Assembly: GCF_028553725.1 (NCBI RefSeq)
Contig: NZ_CP067124.1
Coordinates: 1,560,001 to 1,624,000 of the forward strand
Length of the DNA stretch: 64,000 bases
Direction of reading: 5' to 3'
Origin: Paracoccus alcaliphilus
GTDB lineage: Bacteria; Pseudomonadota; Alphaproteobacteria; Rhodobacterales; Rhodobacteraceae
The notes under the pieces were generated by a model. The model made no database searches, had not been told where the DNA came from, and saw only the letters and a program-made list of their open reading frames with translations. Position numbers and translations under genes: made by a program. Positions 12,050 through 22,228 of the stretch are shown piece after piece (position 1 is the first letter of the stretch; each line of letters starts with the position of its first letter).

Positions 12050-12456
12050 TGCCCCAGCGGCCATTTCACGGCGCGAAGCTGCTGCTGATGAATCACGGGC
12101 GGATGCTGACGCTGTTGCGGGACGATCTGGCACATATCCCCTTTCCCGCCCATTGGGACCTGCCCGGTGGCGGGCGCGAGGGGGATGAGCTGCCCGTGAC
12201 CTGCGCCCTGCGCGAACTGTCCGAGGAACTGGGCCTGCATTTTCCATCGACGCGCGTGCAGGGCAGGGCGTTCCCCTCGCATCAAGACCCCGGCATGGTC
12301 TCATGGCTGTTCACCGGCATGATTTCAAAGGCCGAAATCGCGCGGATCAGGCTGGGCGACGAAGGGCAGGAATGGCGGATGATGGCGGTTGCGGACTATC
12401 TGTGCCACCCGCGCGCCATCCCGCATTTTCAGGGATGGATCCGGGCGCTCCTGTGA
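12049..12456 (+). CDS. Nudix hydrolase
   Basis: The 135-residue protein starts at the ATG overlapping the NfeD stop codon. It contains a complete Nudix box: a glycine, five residues, a glutamate, seven residues, then RELSEELGL (about residues 43-64). These enzymes split nucleoside diphosphates linked to another group; the substrate cannot be read from the sequence. It is translationally coupled to the SPFH-NfeD pair, an association worth noting because Nudix enzymes are not regular partners of NfeD. Confidence 0.9.
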   Translation: MPQRPFHGAKLLLMNHGRMLTLLRDDLAHIPFPAHWDLPGGGREGDELPVTCALRELSEELGLHFPSTRVQGRAFPSHQDPGMVSWLFTGMISKAEIARIRLGDEGQEWRMMAVADYLCHPRAIPHFQGWIRALL

Positions 12457-12643
12457 TGGCTGCGGTGGGTGACGCCGCGCATCGGTTTTCCTTTTCAAAC
12501 AGCCATATTTGCTGTAAAGCCGCCCAATCTGTGACGTGAGGCCCGGCCCCGGGGCACATGCAAAGGATAAGGGGGCGGCGGCAATGGGGCCGCCATATGA
12601 CATGGGACGGCCGGAGGGCCGGCGCGTCCTCAGAGGAAATCAG

Positions 12644-14788
12644 ATGTTTGATGAAGTGAAGAAATCCATCCAGTGGGGTCAGGAAACCCTGACGCTGGAA
12701 ACGGGCAAGGTTGCCCGTCAGGCCGACGGCTCGGTTGTTGCCACTTTGGGCGAAACCAGCGTCATGGCCAACGTGACCTTCGCCAAGGAACCCAAGCCCG
12801 GTCAGGACTTTTTCCCGCTGACCGTGCATTATCAGGAAAAATACTATGCTGCGGGCAAGGTGCCCGGCGGCTTTTTCAAGCGCGAGGCGCGCCCGACCGA
12901 AAAAGAGACGCTGACCGCGCGTCTGATCGACCGTCCCTGCCGCCCGCTGTTCGCCCCCGGCTTCAAGCATGAAGTGCTGGTGATGTGCACCGTTCTGAGC
13001 CACGATCTGGTCAACGATCCCGATATCGTCGCCATGATCGCCGCTTCGGCTGCGCTGACCATTTCGGGCGTGCCCTTCATGGGCCCGATCGGCGCCGCGC
13101 GGGTCGGTTTCGCGCATGGCCAATATGTGCTGAACCCCGAAATCGCGGATATGGATCAGCTGCGGGGCAACCCCGAGCAGCGTCTGGATCTGGTCGTCGC
13201 CGGCACCAAGGACGCCGTGATGATGGTCGAATCGGAAGCCTATGAGCTGACCGAGGAAGAGATGCTGGGCGCGGTGAAATTCGGCCACGAGCAGATGCAG
13301 CCGGTCATCGACCTGATCATCGACCTGGCCGAAGCCGCCGCGAAAGAGCCGTTCAACTTCCAGTCGCCCGATTACAGCGCGCTTTATGCCCGCGTGAAAT
13401 CGCTGGGTGAGGCCGATATGCGCGCCGCCTATGCCATCCGCGACAAGGGTGAGCGTCGCGATGCCATCGACGTCGCCAAGGCGAAGGTCATCGAAGGTCT
13501 GACCGAAGAGGAACTGGCCGACGCGAATCTGGGCTCGGCGCTGAAAAAGCTGGAATCGGGCATCCTGCGCGGTGACATCATCAATGGCGGTGCCCGCATC
13601 GACGGTCGCGACAACAAGACCGTCCGCGCCATCGACAGCGAAGTCGGCATCCTGCCGCGCACCCACGGCTCGTCGCTGTTCACCCGTGGCGAGACTCAGG
13701 CGCTGGTCGTGACCACGCTGGGCACCGGCGATGACGAACAGATCATCGACGCGCTGCACGGCAATTTCCGGTCGAACTTCCTGCTGCACTACAACTTCCC
13801 CCCCTATTCGGTGGGCGAGGTCGGTCGTGTCGGCAGCCCCGGCCGTCGCGAAATCGGCCATGGCAAGCTGGCATGGCGTGCGTTGCAGGCGGTGCTGCCC
13901 GCCGCGACAGATTTCCCCTATACCATCCGCGTCGTGTCCGAGATCACCGAATCGAACGGCTCAAGCTCGATGGCCTCGGTCTGCGGCGGTTCGCTGTCGA
14001 TGATGGATGCGGGCGTGCCGCTGAAGGCGCCGGTTGCCGGTGTCGCGATGGGTCTGATCCTGGAAGACGACGGCCGCTATGCGGTGCTGACCGACATTCT
14101 GGGTGACGAGGATCACCTGGGCGACATGGACTTCAAGGTGGCCGGAACCGCCGAGGGGATCACCTCGCTGCAGATGGACATCAAGGTCGCGGGCATCACG
14201 CCCGAGATCATGGAGCAGGCGCTGGCGCAGGCCAAGGACGGCCGGATGCATATCCTGTCCGAGATGTCGCATGCCCTGACCGAAGGCCGCCGCGAGTTTT
14301 CCGCCCATGCCCCGCGCATCGAAACGATGCAGATCCCGACCGACAAGATCCGCGAAGTGATCGGCTCGGGCGGCAAGGTGATCCGCGAGATCGTGGAGAC
14401 CTCGGGCGCGAAGGTCGATATCAGCGACGACGGCACCATCAAGATCGCCTCGGCCAATGCCGATTCGATCAACAAGGCCTATGACATGATATATTCGATC
14501 GTGGCCGAGCCGGAAGAGGGCAAGGTCTATACCGGCAAGGTCGTCAAGCTGGTCGATTTCGGCGCCTTCGTGAACTTCTTCGGCAAGCGCGACGGGCTGG
14601 TCCATGTGTCCCAGATCGCCAACAAGCGTCTGGGCCATCCGAACGAGCTGCTGAAGGAAGGCCAGGAGGTGAAGGTCAAGCTGCTGGGCTTCGACGACCG
14701 TGGCAAGGTGCGCCTTGGCATGAAGATGGTCGATCAGGAGACCGGCGAGGAAATCACCGAGAAGAAAGAGGAATCGGCCGAAGGCTGA
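12644..14788 (+). CDS. pnp: Polyribonucleotide nucleotidyltransferase (PNPase)
   Basis: The 714-residue protein starts at [12 protein letters not shown] behind an AGAGGAA site; an upstream in-frame extension of 36 residues is not conserved-looking. Two RNase PH-like domains (about 1-210 and 310-540) flank an all-helical linker. A KH domain ([14 protein letters not shown], about 555-620) and an S1 domain ([13 protein letters not shown] to the end) follow. It degrades RNA from the 3' end by phosphorolysis and is part of the degradosome. A GC-rich inverted repeat at about 12604-12626 lies in its leader; in other bacteria a leader hairpin is used in autoregulation. Confidence 0.98.
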   Translation: MFDEVKKSIQWGQETLTLETGKVARQADGSVVATLGETSVMANVTFAKEPKPGQDFFPLTVHYQEKYYAAGKVPGGFFKREARPTEKETLTARLIDRPCRPLFAPGFKHEVLVMCTVLSHDLVNDPDIVAMIAASAALTISGVPFMGPIGAARVGFAHGQYVLNPEIADMDQLRGNPEQRLDLVVAGTKDAVMMVESEAYELTEEEMLGAVKFGHEQMQPVIDLIIDLAEAAAKEPFNFQSPDYSALYARVKSLGEADMRAAYAIRDKGERRDAIDVAKAKVIEGLTEEELADANLGSALKKLESGILRGDIINGGARIDGRDNKTVRAIDSEVGILPRTHGSSLFTRGETQALVVTTLGTGDDEQIIDALHGNFRSNFLLHYNFPPYSVGEVGRVGSPGRREIGHGKLAWRALQAVLPAATDFPYTIRVVSEITESNGSSSMASVCGGSLSMMDAGVPLKAPVAGVAMGLILEDDGRYAVLTDILGDEDHLGDMDFKVAGTAEGITSLQMDIKVAGITPEIMEQALAQAKDGRMHILSEMSHALTEGRREFSAHAPRIETMQIPTDKIREVIGSGGKVIREIVETSGAKVDISDDGTIKIASANADSINKAYDMIYSIVAEPEEGKVYTGKVVKLVDFGAFVNFFGKRDGLVHVSQIANKRLGHPNELLKEGQEVKVKLLGFDDRGKVRLGMKMVDQETGEEITEKKEESAEG

Positions 14789-14810
14789 TTGCTATTGCCA
14801 AATCGCAGAA

Positions 14811-14838
14811 AATGCCCCCAATCCTTGGGGGCATTTTT
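14811..14838 (+). terminator. Rho-independent terminator of pnp
   Basis: AATGCCCCCAA and its complement close a short loop, and the stem runs into TTTTT 22 bases past the pnp stop codon. Confidence 0.92.
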
Positions 14839-14852
14839 CATGGAGGCCATGC

Positions 14853-15632
14853 GTGGCTGAACTTGCGTCGTTCTGGGTTGGTGATCGGCTTGGGCCGATC
14901 GAAATCGCCAGCCTGCGGTCGTTTCTGCGTCAGGGCGATCATGTCACGGTTTACTCACCCGCACCGATGGAAGGGCTGCCCGAGGGCGTCCTTTGGCGCG
15001 ATGCCTCGGAAATCATGCCCTGCGACCGGATCATCCGGCATCGCAGGACACAAAGCCCGGCGCTGCATTCCGACCTGTTCCGCTATCAACTGTTGGCGAA
15101 AACAGACCAGATCTGGGTCGATCTGGACATGATCGCCCTGCGTCCCTTCGAGTTCGGAAGCGAATGGGTGTTCGGCCATGAAACCCCGCAAGAGGTGAAC
15201 GGCGCGGTGCTGCATCTGCCCCGACAGTCGGAAACACTGCGCAAGCTGCTGCTTCTGACACCCGAAACGCGTGGCCTGCCGCCATTCCTGACCGGGATGC
15301 GCCGTGCGAAATACTGGCTGCGCAGCTTCGGACGGGGGTTGCCGCTTGATCGTTGGCCTTGGGGCGGGATCGGGCCGCGCGCTTTGACCTATTACCTGAA
15401 GCAGACCGGAGAAATGTCCCATGCGCTTCCGGTTTCGGCCTTCTATTTCGTTCCCATGCAGGAGGCTGCGCGTTTTGTTGAGCCGGGCGGTATAAGGCGT
15501 GCCGATCTGCCGCAGGACGCATGGGCGGTCCATCTATGGGGCAAGCAGTTGCGGCAGGCGATGGCCGCATATCATTCGGGCCAGGTTCCGCGCGGCAGCT
15601 TTCTGGACCTTGCCCTGCGTGAGGAGCTTTGA
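14853..15632 (+). CDS. Glycosyltransferase with DxD motif (capsule/LPS type)
   Basis: The 259-residue protein starts at GTG, seven bases after a GGAGG site. It has the segment DLFRYQLLAKTDQIWVDLDMI (read as DLFRYxLL then WVDLDM), whose DxD binds the metal of a nucleotide sugar. The N-terminus SFWVGDRLGPIE resembles enzymes that begin by reading a low-wealth sugar acceptor in GT32-like families. No membrane helix is seen. It overlaps the GT25 gene by one base (TGATG), so both likely modify the same lipooligosaccharide or capsule. Acceptor and sugar are unknown. Confidence 0.75.
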   Translation: MAELASFWVGDRLGPIEIASLRSFLRQGDHVTVYSPAPMEGLPEGVLWRDASEIMPCDRIIRHRRTQSPALHSDLFRYQLLAKTDQIWVDLDMIALRPFEFGSEWVFGHETPQEVNGAVLHLPRQSETLRKLLLLTPETRGLPPFLTGMRRAKYWLRSFGRGLPLDRWPWGGIGPRALTYYLKQTGEMSHALPVSAFYFVPMQEAARFVEPGGIRRADLPQDAWAVHLWGKQLRQAMAAYHSGQVPRGSFLDLALREEL

Positions 15633-16408
15633 TGAAACTTCCCGTCTATCTGATCAACCTCGACGGTTCGGACGAGCGGTTGCAGGAAGCCAGCGCCCAG
15701 CTTGAGGCGGCGGGCATCGGGTTTCAGCGCGTTCCCGCCTTCGACGGGCGCAAGCTGCGGATCGAGGAGTTTCCCGATTACGACGCCAAGGGCGCGCGGT
15801 CCTATATGGGGCGTCCGCTGCGGGGTGGTGAAATCGGTTGCTATCTCAGCCATCTGGAGTGCGCATGCCGGTTTCTGGAAAGCGACGCGCCGGTCTGCCT
15901 CGTTCTGGAAGACGACATGAAGCTGCAGGAAGGTTTCGCCGGGGGGGTCGAGACCGTGATCGACTGGTTCGCCCGCAGCGGCGAGGATTGGGATATCGTC
16001 AATATCGGCGCGAACCGCCACAAGATCTATTCGCCGATGTTCGGCTTCGACGCCGGGGGGCGGCATTACGAACTGACCCACGCCCATTACTTCCCCATGA
16101 CCACGACCGGGCTGATCTGGTCGCGGACGGGGGCAGACGCGTTTCTGCGCGAACACCACCGCATTTTCGCGCCCGTGGACAATTATATGCGCCATTGGCA
16201 GACGCGGCGAAACCGGGGCTGGGCGGTCTGGCCCGCGCTGGTCACGACCACCGGGGTGGACAGCGTGATTACCCCGGCCACGGGGCCGAGGCGGCAGGTC
16301 GGCGACAGGCATCCGCTCTATGGGTTGATAAAGCAGCGCCGCCTGATGCTGGACAAGCTGATTGCGTGGTATCACAAGCGCCGCCGGGCAGCGCGAAAGC
16401 CGTCATGA
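15632..16408 (+). CDS. Glycosyltransferase family 25 protein (LOS biosynthesis type)
   Basis: The 258-residue protein begins MKLPVYLINLDGSDERL, the characteristic start of GT25 enzymes. It contains the conserved GGEIGCYLSHL segment (about 65-77) and a LEDDM motif (about 90) for metal and nucleotide-sugar binding. The C-terminal 25 residues are strongly basic and could attach to the membrane surface. GT25 members add galactose or glucose to lipooligosaccharide. The start codon overlaps the stop of the preceding glycosyltransferase. Confidence 0.87.
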   Translation: MKLPVYLINLDGSDERLQEASAQLEAAGIGFQRVPAFDGRKLRIEEFPDYDAKGARSYMGRPLRGGEIGCYLSHLECACRFLESDAPVCLVLEDDMKLQEGFAGGVETVIDWFARSGEDWDIVNIGANRHKIYSPMFGFDAGGRHYELTHAHYFPMTTTGLIWSRTGADAFLREHHRIFAPVDNYMRHWQTRRNRGWAVWPALVTTTGVDSVITPATGPRRQVGDRHPLYGLIKQRRLMLDKLIAWYHKRRRAARKPS

Positions 16409-16590
16409 CAAAGGCTACGTTTCCCGCTTCGCCTTCTCGCACAGGAACCTTGGCACGGCGCGTATAGGGCACGTCTGTTCAGCTTGCCGCGCTCTTCTGC
16501 GCGACATCACGCCTAACCCGGAAACGCGGCCTTGCCGATGGGCGGGTGAAGGCAAAGGCTTGGGGCAGTTCAACGATTGTTCCGGGTTTC

Positions 16591-17580
16591 ATGTTTCAGA
16601 ATATCCAGATCCTGCGGGCCGTGGCGGCGGTGATGGTGGTGATCTTTCATGTCGTGCTGTGGTTGCCGCGCGATGCCGCGTCAGAGTCGATGCTGTTCAG
16701 GCTTTTTTCCGAATGGGGAAAAAGCGGCGTGGATCTGTTCTTCGTGATATCGGGCTTTGTCATCATGCTGTCGCAGGCGCGCCAGCCGCGTCCCTTCGGC
16801 GCCTTCATGCGCAATCGGGTGCTGCGGATCGTGCCGCTCTATTGGCTGGTGACGGCGCTGTTTCTGCTGCTGGCGGCACTGCGCCAGATTGTCCATGCCG
16901 AGGCGATGCCGCAGCCGGGTCATGCGGCGCTGTCCTTGGCGATGATCAGCTGGCTGGCCGCGGCCGAGATGCCGGTGGTTTTCGTCGGCTGGACGCTGGA
17001 ATACGAGATGCTGTTCTATCTGCTGTTCGCGGGGGTCTGCCTGCGGGTGCCGCTGCGGCATGTGGTCTGGGTGCTGGGTGGCCTGCTGGCGATGGCCGTC
17101 TGGCTGGGGCTGGTCGAGCAGATGGTGCTGGAATTCGTGCTGGGTATGCTGATCGCGCAGGCGCGGCTGCTGTTTTACCGTATTCCTGCGCCCTGGCTGC
17201 TGTTCGCGGCGGGCTGCGCGCTGTTCATGCTGCCCGCCTTTCAGTCCGTCACAGGGCCGCGTCTGCTGCATCTGGGTCTGCCCGCTGCGATGATCGTGGC
17301 CGGGCTGGCCTTCATGTCGCAATGGCGCAGCCGTGTCGGGTCATATCTGGGTGCGGCGTCCTATTCGATTTATCTGGGGCAGGCGCTGGCGATTCCGATC
17401 ATGCAGCGGGTGGTGCTGGTGGTCCTGCCCGATGCGCCGTTCGATCTGCAGGCGGGGCTGATCACGTTGCTGGCGGTGCTGGCGGGATGCGCGCTGTATT
17501 CGCTGATCGAGCGGCCATTGAGCGTCTGGCTGAAAGGTCCTGCCCGGCAAGCGGCCACGGTCGGACGCGTGCAGCGATGA
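16591..17580 (+). CDS. Acyltransferase 3 family membrane protein (OafA/YrhL type)
   Basis: The 329-residue protein starts at the ATG giving MFQNIQILRAVAAVMVV; a GTG at 16546 would add 15 atypical residues. It shows about ten membrane helices, the early IFHVV histidine motif, and GVDLFFVISGFVIM, both typical of the family. These enzymes O-acylate sugars of LPS, capsule or exopolysaccharide. Its position 182 bases after two glycosyltransferases supports a role in decorating the same surface polysaccharide. The acyl group and target are unknown. Confidence 0.88.
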   Translation: MFQNIQILRAVAAVMVVIFHVVLWLPRDAASESMLFRLFSEWGKSGVDLFFVISGFVIMLSQARQPRPFGAFMRNRVLRIVPLYWLVTALFLLLAALRQIVHAEAMPQPGHAALSLAMISWLAAAEMPVVFVGWTLEYEMLFYLLFAGVCLRVPLRHVVWVLGGLLAMAVWLGLVEQMVLEFVLGMLIAQARLLFYRIPAPWLLFAAGCALFMLPAFQSVTGPRLLHLGLPAAMIVAGLAFMSQWRSRVGSYLGAASYSIYLGQALAIPIMQRVVLVVLPDAPFDLQAGLITLLAVLAGCALYSLIERPLSVWLKGPARQAATVGRVQR

Positions 17581-17611
17581 AAAAGGCCGCGCCGGATGGG
17601 GCGCGGCCTTA
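17581..17611 (-). terminator. Terminator for the peroxiredoxin gene, possibly bidirectional
   Basis: AAGGCCGCGCC and GGCGCGGCCTT form an 11-base stem. On the minus strand it runs into TTTTT just after the peroxiredoxin stop codon. It also lies at the end of the convergent acyltransferase gene. Confidence 0.85.
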
Positions 17612-17616
17612 TGGGA

Positions 17617-18273
17617 TCAGGCCGGATCCTTGGCGTAACGCAGATAGGGCAGCTTGATGTTCAGGGGGCCGTATTTTTCCTCGGCCGCCTTGTCATCCAG
17701 TGCCAATGCGACGATCACATCCTCTCCGGGCGTCCAGTTCACCGGCGTCGCCAGCGGCACGCCATCGGTTTTCTGCACCGCGTCGAGGGCGCGCAGGATT
17801 TCCGCAAAGTTGCGACCGACCGACATCGGATAGGTCATCGTCAGGCGCACCTTTTTGTCCGGCCCGATGATGAAGACGCTGCGCACCGTGGCCGTATGGG
17901 CGGGCGTGCGGCCCTCGGTCGGCAGATAATAGTCGGCGGGCAGCATGTCATAGGCCTTGGCCACGATCAGGTCGCTGTCGTCGATCATGGCGAAATTCGC
18001 GGGCGTGCCGGCGACGGCTTCGATGTCGCGCTTCCATTTCTGGTGATCGTCCACCGAATCGACCGACACGCCAACAACCTTGGTGCCGCGCTTTTCGAAC
18101 TCCGGGACCAGCTGCGCGACGGCGCCGAATTCCGTGGTGCAGACCGGGGTGAAATCGCGGGGATGGCTGAAGATCACGGCATAGCTGTCGCCCAGCCACT
18201 CGTGAAAGCGGATCTCTCCCTCGGTGGAATTGGCGGTGAAATCCGGGGCGTTGTCATTGATACGCAGGGACAT
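17617..18273 (-). CDS. Peroxiredoxin, 1-Cys Prx6 type
   Basis: The 218-residue protein starts at MSLRINDNAPDF behind an AAAGGAC purine stretch. The peroxidatic cysteine is Cys45 in HPRDFTPVCTTE, and the YPMSVGRNF segment near residue 150 is typical of the 1-Cys Prx6 subfamily, as is the long C-terminal domain. It reduces hydrogen and organic peroxides in the cytoplasm. It is divergent from the aldehyde dehydrogenase gene across a 177-base gap. Confidence 0.92.
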   Translation of the reverse strand: MSLRINDNAPDFTANSTEGEIRFHEWLGDSYAVIFSHPRDFTPVCTTEFGAVAQLVPEFEKRGTKVVGVSVDSVDDHQKWKRDIEAVAGTPANFAMIDDSDLIVAKAYDMLPADYYLPTEGRTPAHTATVRSVFIIGPDKKVRLTMTYPMSVGRNFAEILRALDAVQKTDGVPLATPVNWTPGEDVIVALALDDKAAEEKYGPLNIKLPYLRYAKDPA

Positions 18274-18450
18274 GGCGCGCGTCCTTTCGGTTGGTTGATC
18301 TTGGGTCTCAACATAGGTCGCCGCCGCGGAATTGCCAGACAATCCCTGCACACGTCCGGAGAAGTTTCTGCCAAATTTCGCGCCCGGGCAGTGCTTGCAG
18401 TCCCGGCCGTCCGGTGCCACCTTCGGTCAAACCTGAAATCGGAGGACAAG

Positions 18451-19902
18451 ATGGCGGGACTGCTGGACAAGCGCAAATTCTATATCGACGGTGCATGGGT
18501 GGACCCGATCAAGCCCCATGACCTGGAGGTGATCGACCCCTCGACCGAGGAACCGGTGGCCGTGATCAGTCTGGGCGATCAGGCCGATACCGATGCCGCC
18601 GTCGCGGCGGCCAAGGCGGCATTTCCGGCATGGTCGGCAACCCCGGCTGCCGAGCGGCTGGCCTATGCTGAGAAGATCCTGGAAATCTACAAGCGCCGGG
18701 CGCCGGACATGGGGGCGGCAATCAGCGCCGAGATGGGGGCGCCACAGGATCTTGCGCTTGGCGATCAGACCGGTGCCGGCGTCTATCACATCAGCAATTT
18801 CATCACGGCCTTCCGCGATTTCGAATTCATCCGCCCGCTTGGCGATCATGCGCCCTCGACCATGATCGCGTGGGAACCCGTGGGTGTCGTCGGCCTGATC
18901 ACGCCGTGGAACTGGCCGATGAATCAGGTGACGCTGAAGGTCATTCCGGCGATCCTTGCGGGCAATACCTGTGTGTTGAAGCCGTCCGAGATCGCGCCAC
19001 TGTCGTCGATCGTGTGGACCGAGATCATGGATGAGGCCGGGCTGCCCAAGGGCGTCTATAACATGGTCAATGGCGACGGTGCGGGCGTCGGCACGCAGCT
19101 GTCGGTCCATCCCGACGTGGACATGATCAGTTTTACTGGCTCGACCCGAGCTGGCACGGCGATTACCAAGGCAGCCGCCGATACGCAGAAGAAGGTCGTG
19201 CTGGAACTGGGCGGCAAGGGGGCCAATCTGGTCTTTGCCGATGCCGACGATCAGGCGGTGATCCGGGGTGCGCGGCATTGCTTCAACAACAGCGGCCAGT
19301 CCTGCAACGCGCCCACCCGGATGCTGGTCGAGCGTTCGGTCTATGACCGCGCGGTCGAGACGGCGGCGAAGGTCGCGGATGAAACGGCTGTCGCCACCGC
19401 GCATCAGCCGGGCAGGCATATCGGGCCGGTCGTGTCGAAACAGCAATGGGACAAGATCCAGGACCTGATCCAGCAGGGTATCGACGAGGGCGCGCGTCTG
19501 GTCGCCGGAGGCACCGGCCTGCCCGAGGGCGTCAATCGCGGCTATTTCGTGCGCCCGACGGTCTTTGCCGATGTGAACAACGACATGACCATCGCCCGGC
19601 AAGAGATCTTCGGCCCGGTCCTGTCGATCATCCCCTTCGACACCGAGGAAGAGGCGGTCGAAATCGCCAATGACACGGTTTACGGCCTGACCAACTATGT
19701 CCAGTCTCAGGATGGCGCGCGCCGCAACCGTCTGGCGCGGCAATTGCGCGCCGGGATGATCGAGATGAATGGCGAATCCCGCGGGGCAGGGTCGGCCTTT
19801 GGCGGCGTCAAGGCCTCGGGTCGGGCGCGTGAAGGCGGGCTGTGGGGGATCGAGGAATTCATGGATTCCAAGTTCATCTCGGGCTGGGACCGCAACGCCT
19901 GA
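18451..19902 (+). CDS. NAD(P)-dependent aldehyde dehydrogenase
   Basis: The 483-residue protein starts at MAGLLDKRKF behind GGAGGAC; the frame is open far upstream but that part overlaps the peroxiredoxin gene in antisense. It has the ALDH hallmarks TPWNWPMNQV (oxyanion-hole Asn), FTGSTRAG for cofactor, LELGGKG with Glu252 and NNSGQSCNAPTRM with Cys285. Such enzymes oxidise an aldehyde to the acid. The substrate cannot be told, as no pathway gene is adjacent; sequence style is closest to broad-range betaine-aldehyde-like enzymes. Confidence 0.9.
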   Translation: MAGLLDKRKFYIDGAWVDPIKPHDLEVIDPSTEEPVAVISLGDQADTDAAVAAAKAAFPAWSATPAAERLAYAEKILEIYKRRAPDMGAAISAEMGAPQDLALGDQTGAGVYHISNFITAFRDFEFIRPLGDHAPSTMIAWEPVGVVGLITPWNWPMNQVTLKVIPAILAGNTCVLKPSEIAPLSSIVWTEIMDEAGLPKGVYNMVNGDGAGVGTQLSVHPDVDMISFTGSTRAGTAITKAAADTQKKVVLELGGKGANLVFADADDQAVIRGARHCFNNSGQSCNAPTRMLVERSVYDRAVETAAKVADETAVATAHQPGRHIGPVVSKQQWDKIQDLIQQGIDEGARLVAGGTGLPEGVNRGYFVRPTVFADVNNDMTIARQEIFGPVLSIIPFDTEEEAVEIANDTVYGLTNYVQSQDGARRNRLARQLRAGMIEMNGESRGAGSAFGGVKASGRAREGGLWGIEEFMDSKFISGWDRNA

Positions 19903-19910
19903 AGGCTGTA

Positions 19911-19941
19911 CAAGGGCGCGGGGAACAACCTCGCGCCCTTG
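19911..19941 (+). terminator. Hairpin downstream of the aldehyde dehydrogenase
   Basis: CAAGGGCGCG pairs with CGCGCCCTTG around a short loop, starting nine bases after the stop codon. There is no T-run after it, so it may stabilise the message or terminate weakly. Confidence 0.55.
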
Positions 19942-20032
19942 ATGCGATATAGGTCGCATTTGATCCATTAACTTGTTTTTGCAGGCATTCGGCCTGACAT
20001 TCGCTTCGGTTTTATCAAATCGGAGTGGTGTC

Positions 20033-20797
20033 ATGGCCGCTGGAAAGGGCTCTTCCGGGGCCACGATCATCATCAAGCGTGGCGGGCTGGCTCCCGAGGC
20101 GGCCCATCACGGCGGTGCATGGAAGGTCGCCTATGCGGATTTCGTGACCGCGATGATGGCGTTCTTCCTGCTGATGTGGCTGCTGAACGCGACCACGGAA
20201 GCGCAGCGGCAGGGGCTGGCGGAATATTTCAATCCGACCATCGTTCACCGCCCCGGCGCCTCGGGCGAGGGGGTCGAGCAGGGGGCGCGGCAGGCGGTTC
20301 AGCAACTGACCCCCGACAGCTTCAAGCAGGCCGATTTCGAACGTCTGGCCCAACAGGTTCAGGATCATCTGACCGGCACCGGCGCGGAATCGATGCAGAT
20401 GGCCAATCTGCTGCGTCATGTGGTGACCCGCATGACGGACGAGGGGCTGGTGATCGAACTGACCGATCTGGCCGAACAGCCATTGTTTGTCGAGGATACG
20501 TCGCAACCGCAACCCGCGCTGAGAGAACTTTCCGCCATCCTGACCCGCGCGCTGGGGCATGTCCGCAACGACATCGCGCTGTCCGGCTATGTGCGCGGCT
20601 ATCCTGAAATGCTGGTCGCCTCGCCGGTCTGGGCGCTGTCGGATGCCCGCGCGCATGAGGTGCGCAAGTTGCTGGAACGGTCGGGTCTGGACCCGCAACG
20701 GGTGCAGCGCGTCAGCGGCCACGCCGACCGCAGGCTTCGCAGCACGAACCCGATGGATCCCGCCAACAACCGGATCGAGTTGATCCTTCTGCGATAG
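20033..20797 (+). CDS. motB: Flagellar motor stator protein MotB
   Basis: The 254-residue protein has a cytoplasmic N-terminus, one membrane helix containing YADFVTAMMAFF with the proton-carrying Asp36, a linker, and an OmpA-like peptidoglycan-binding domain (about 140-254, SGYVRGYP and ARAHEVRKLL). It anchors the stator and conducts protons with MotA, which is not in the window. The gene is followed after 84 bases by flgE and flgK on the same strand, so it belongs to the flagellar cluster. Confidence 0.93.
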   Translation: MAAGKGSSGATIIIKRGGLAPEAAHHGGAWKVAYADFVTAMMAFFLLMWLLNATTEAQRQGLAEYFNPTIVHRPGASGEGVEQGARQAVQQLTPDSFKQADFERLAQQVQDHLTGTGAESMQMANLLRHVVTRMTDEGLVIELTDLAEQPLFVEDTSQPQPALRELSAILTRALGHVRNDIALSGYVRGYPEMLVASPVWALSDARAHEVRKLLERSGLDPQRVQRVSGHADRRLRSTNPMDPANNRIELILLR

Positions 20798-20881
20798 GGC
20801 AAAGAAATTTCGGCGATTAGGCGAATCTTAAACTGTCATCCGGATACTGGGCTGAAGCTCAGCCAATGAAAGGCCCCAAAG

Positions 20882-22198
20882 ATGTCCATGTCCTCTGCCA
20901 TGAATGCCGGTGTTGCCGGGCTAGCGGCACATTCGACCAAGCTGGCCACGATCTCGGACAATATCGCGAATTCGGGCACCAACGGCTACAAGCGGATGGA
21001 GACCGAGTTCGACTCGATCGTTCTCAACCAGCATCGTGCCAGCGGCCATTACGCGGCAGGCGGTGTCCGCACCACCACCAAACGTATCGTGACCGAGGAT
21101 GGGGCGCTGATCACGACCACCAATCCTCTGGATCTTTCCATTGACGGGCGCGGCATGCTGCCGGTGACCTCGGCCGTCGATCTGGATAACAATTTCGAAA
21201 CCCTGCCGATGATGATGACCCGCACCGGATCGTTCCGGCCCGACGATTCGGGTATCCTGCGGACAGCTTCGGGGCTGGTGCTTCTGGGCTGGCCTGCGCA
21301 ATCGGATGGTACGGTGCCGATCATGCCGCGCGATACGATGGGTACGCTGGAACCGATCCAGCTCTCGCCCAGTCAGACGGTGGGTGATCCGACCACGCGC
21401 ATCTCGATGGGGATCACCTTGCCCGCCGCACATACCCGCCCGGATGCGACGGGCGATTCCCTGCCATTGAAGATCGAATATTTCGGCAATCTCGGCACCT
21501 CTGAATCGCTGAGCATGACCTTCATTCCAGAGACGGGCAATCCGATCGGCATGTCGAATACCTGGGTGATGGAAGTCAGGGATTCGGCTTCGGATCCGGC
21601 CAATAACCTGATCGGCTCCTACCGGATCCAGTTTGATGACAGCCAGGCGAATGGCGGCAGCATCGCCGACGTGGAGGTTCTTTCCGGTGGGGCTTATGAC
21701 GCTGCTTCGGGGACGTTGAACCTGCAGGTCGCGGGCGGCCCGCTCAGCCTTGTGATCGGATCACCGGGTGCGACTACGGGAATGCGGCAATTGTCGGCAA
21801 GCTTCTCGCCCGCGCCGATCTCGAAGAACGGCTCGCCTGTGGGCAATCTCGTCACTGTCGAGGTCGATGAGGATGGCTTCCTCCGGGCGACTTATGACAC
21901 GGGTTTCGTCAAGACGCTGTATCAGATCCCGTTGGTCGATGTGCCGAACCCCGATGGATTGCTGGCATTGGACGCGCAGACTTTCAAGATTTCGCCGGAA
22001 TCCGGCAGCCTGTTCATGTGGGATGCGGGCGATGGTCCGACCGGTGCGGTGATGGGCTATGCGCTTGAAGCATCGACAACCGATATCGCCTATGAGCTGA
22101 CGCAGATGATCACCACTCAAAGGGCCTATTCATCGAATGCCAAGGTGATCCAGACCGTCGATGAAATGCTGCAGGAAACGACGAATATCAAACGGTAA
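20882..22198 (+). CDS. flgE: Flagellar hook protein FlgE
   Basis: The 438-residue protein opens with the flagellar rod/hook N-terminal motif SAMNAGVAGLAAHSTKLATI and ISDNIANSGTNGYK. It ends with the matching C-terminal heptad region (LTQMITTQRAYSSNAKVIQ), both needed for axial packing. The middle is variable, as expected for a hook. It follows motB and precedes flgK by 30 bases, so it is likely in one transcript with flgK. Confidence 0.95.
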   Translation: MSMSSAMNAGVAGLAAHSTKLATISDNIANSGTNGYKRMETEFDSIVLNQHRASGHYAAGGVRTTTKRIVTEDGALITTTNPLDLSIDGRGMLPVTSAVDLDNNFETLPMMMTRTGSFRPDDSGILRTASGLVLLGWPAQSDGTVPIMPRDTMGTLEPIQLSPSQTVGDPTTRISMGITLPAAHTRPDATGDSLPLKIEYFGNLGTSESLSMTFIPETGNPIGMSNTWVMEVRDSASDPANNLIGSYRIQFDDSQANGGSIADVEVLSGGAYDAASGTLNLQVAGGPLSLVIGSPGATTGMRQLSASFSPAPISKNGSPVGNLVTVEVDEDGFLRATYDTGFVKTLYQIPLVDVPNPDGLLALDAQTFKISPESGSLFMWDAGDGPTGAVMGYALEASTTDIAYELTQMITTQRAYSSNAKVIQTVDEMLQETTNIKR

Positions 22199-22228
22199 CG
22201 AGTTTTAACGGCCTAAGAGGATGCATGG

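Noticed and set aside
17596..18450. Long N-terminal extension of the aldehyde dehydrogenase frame
   Set aside because: It runs antisense to the peroxiredoxin gene. A normal start with a GGAGGA site at 18451 gives the usual length.
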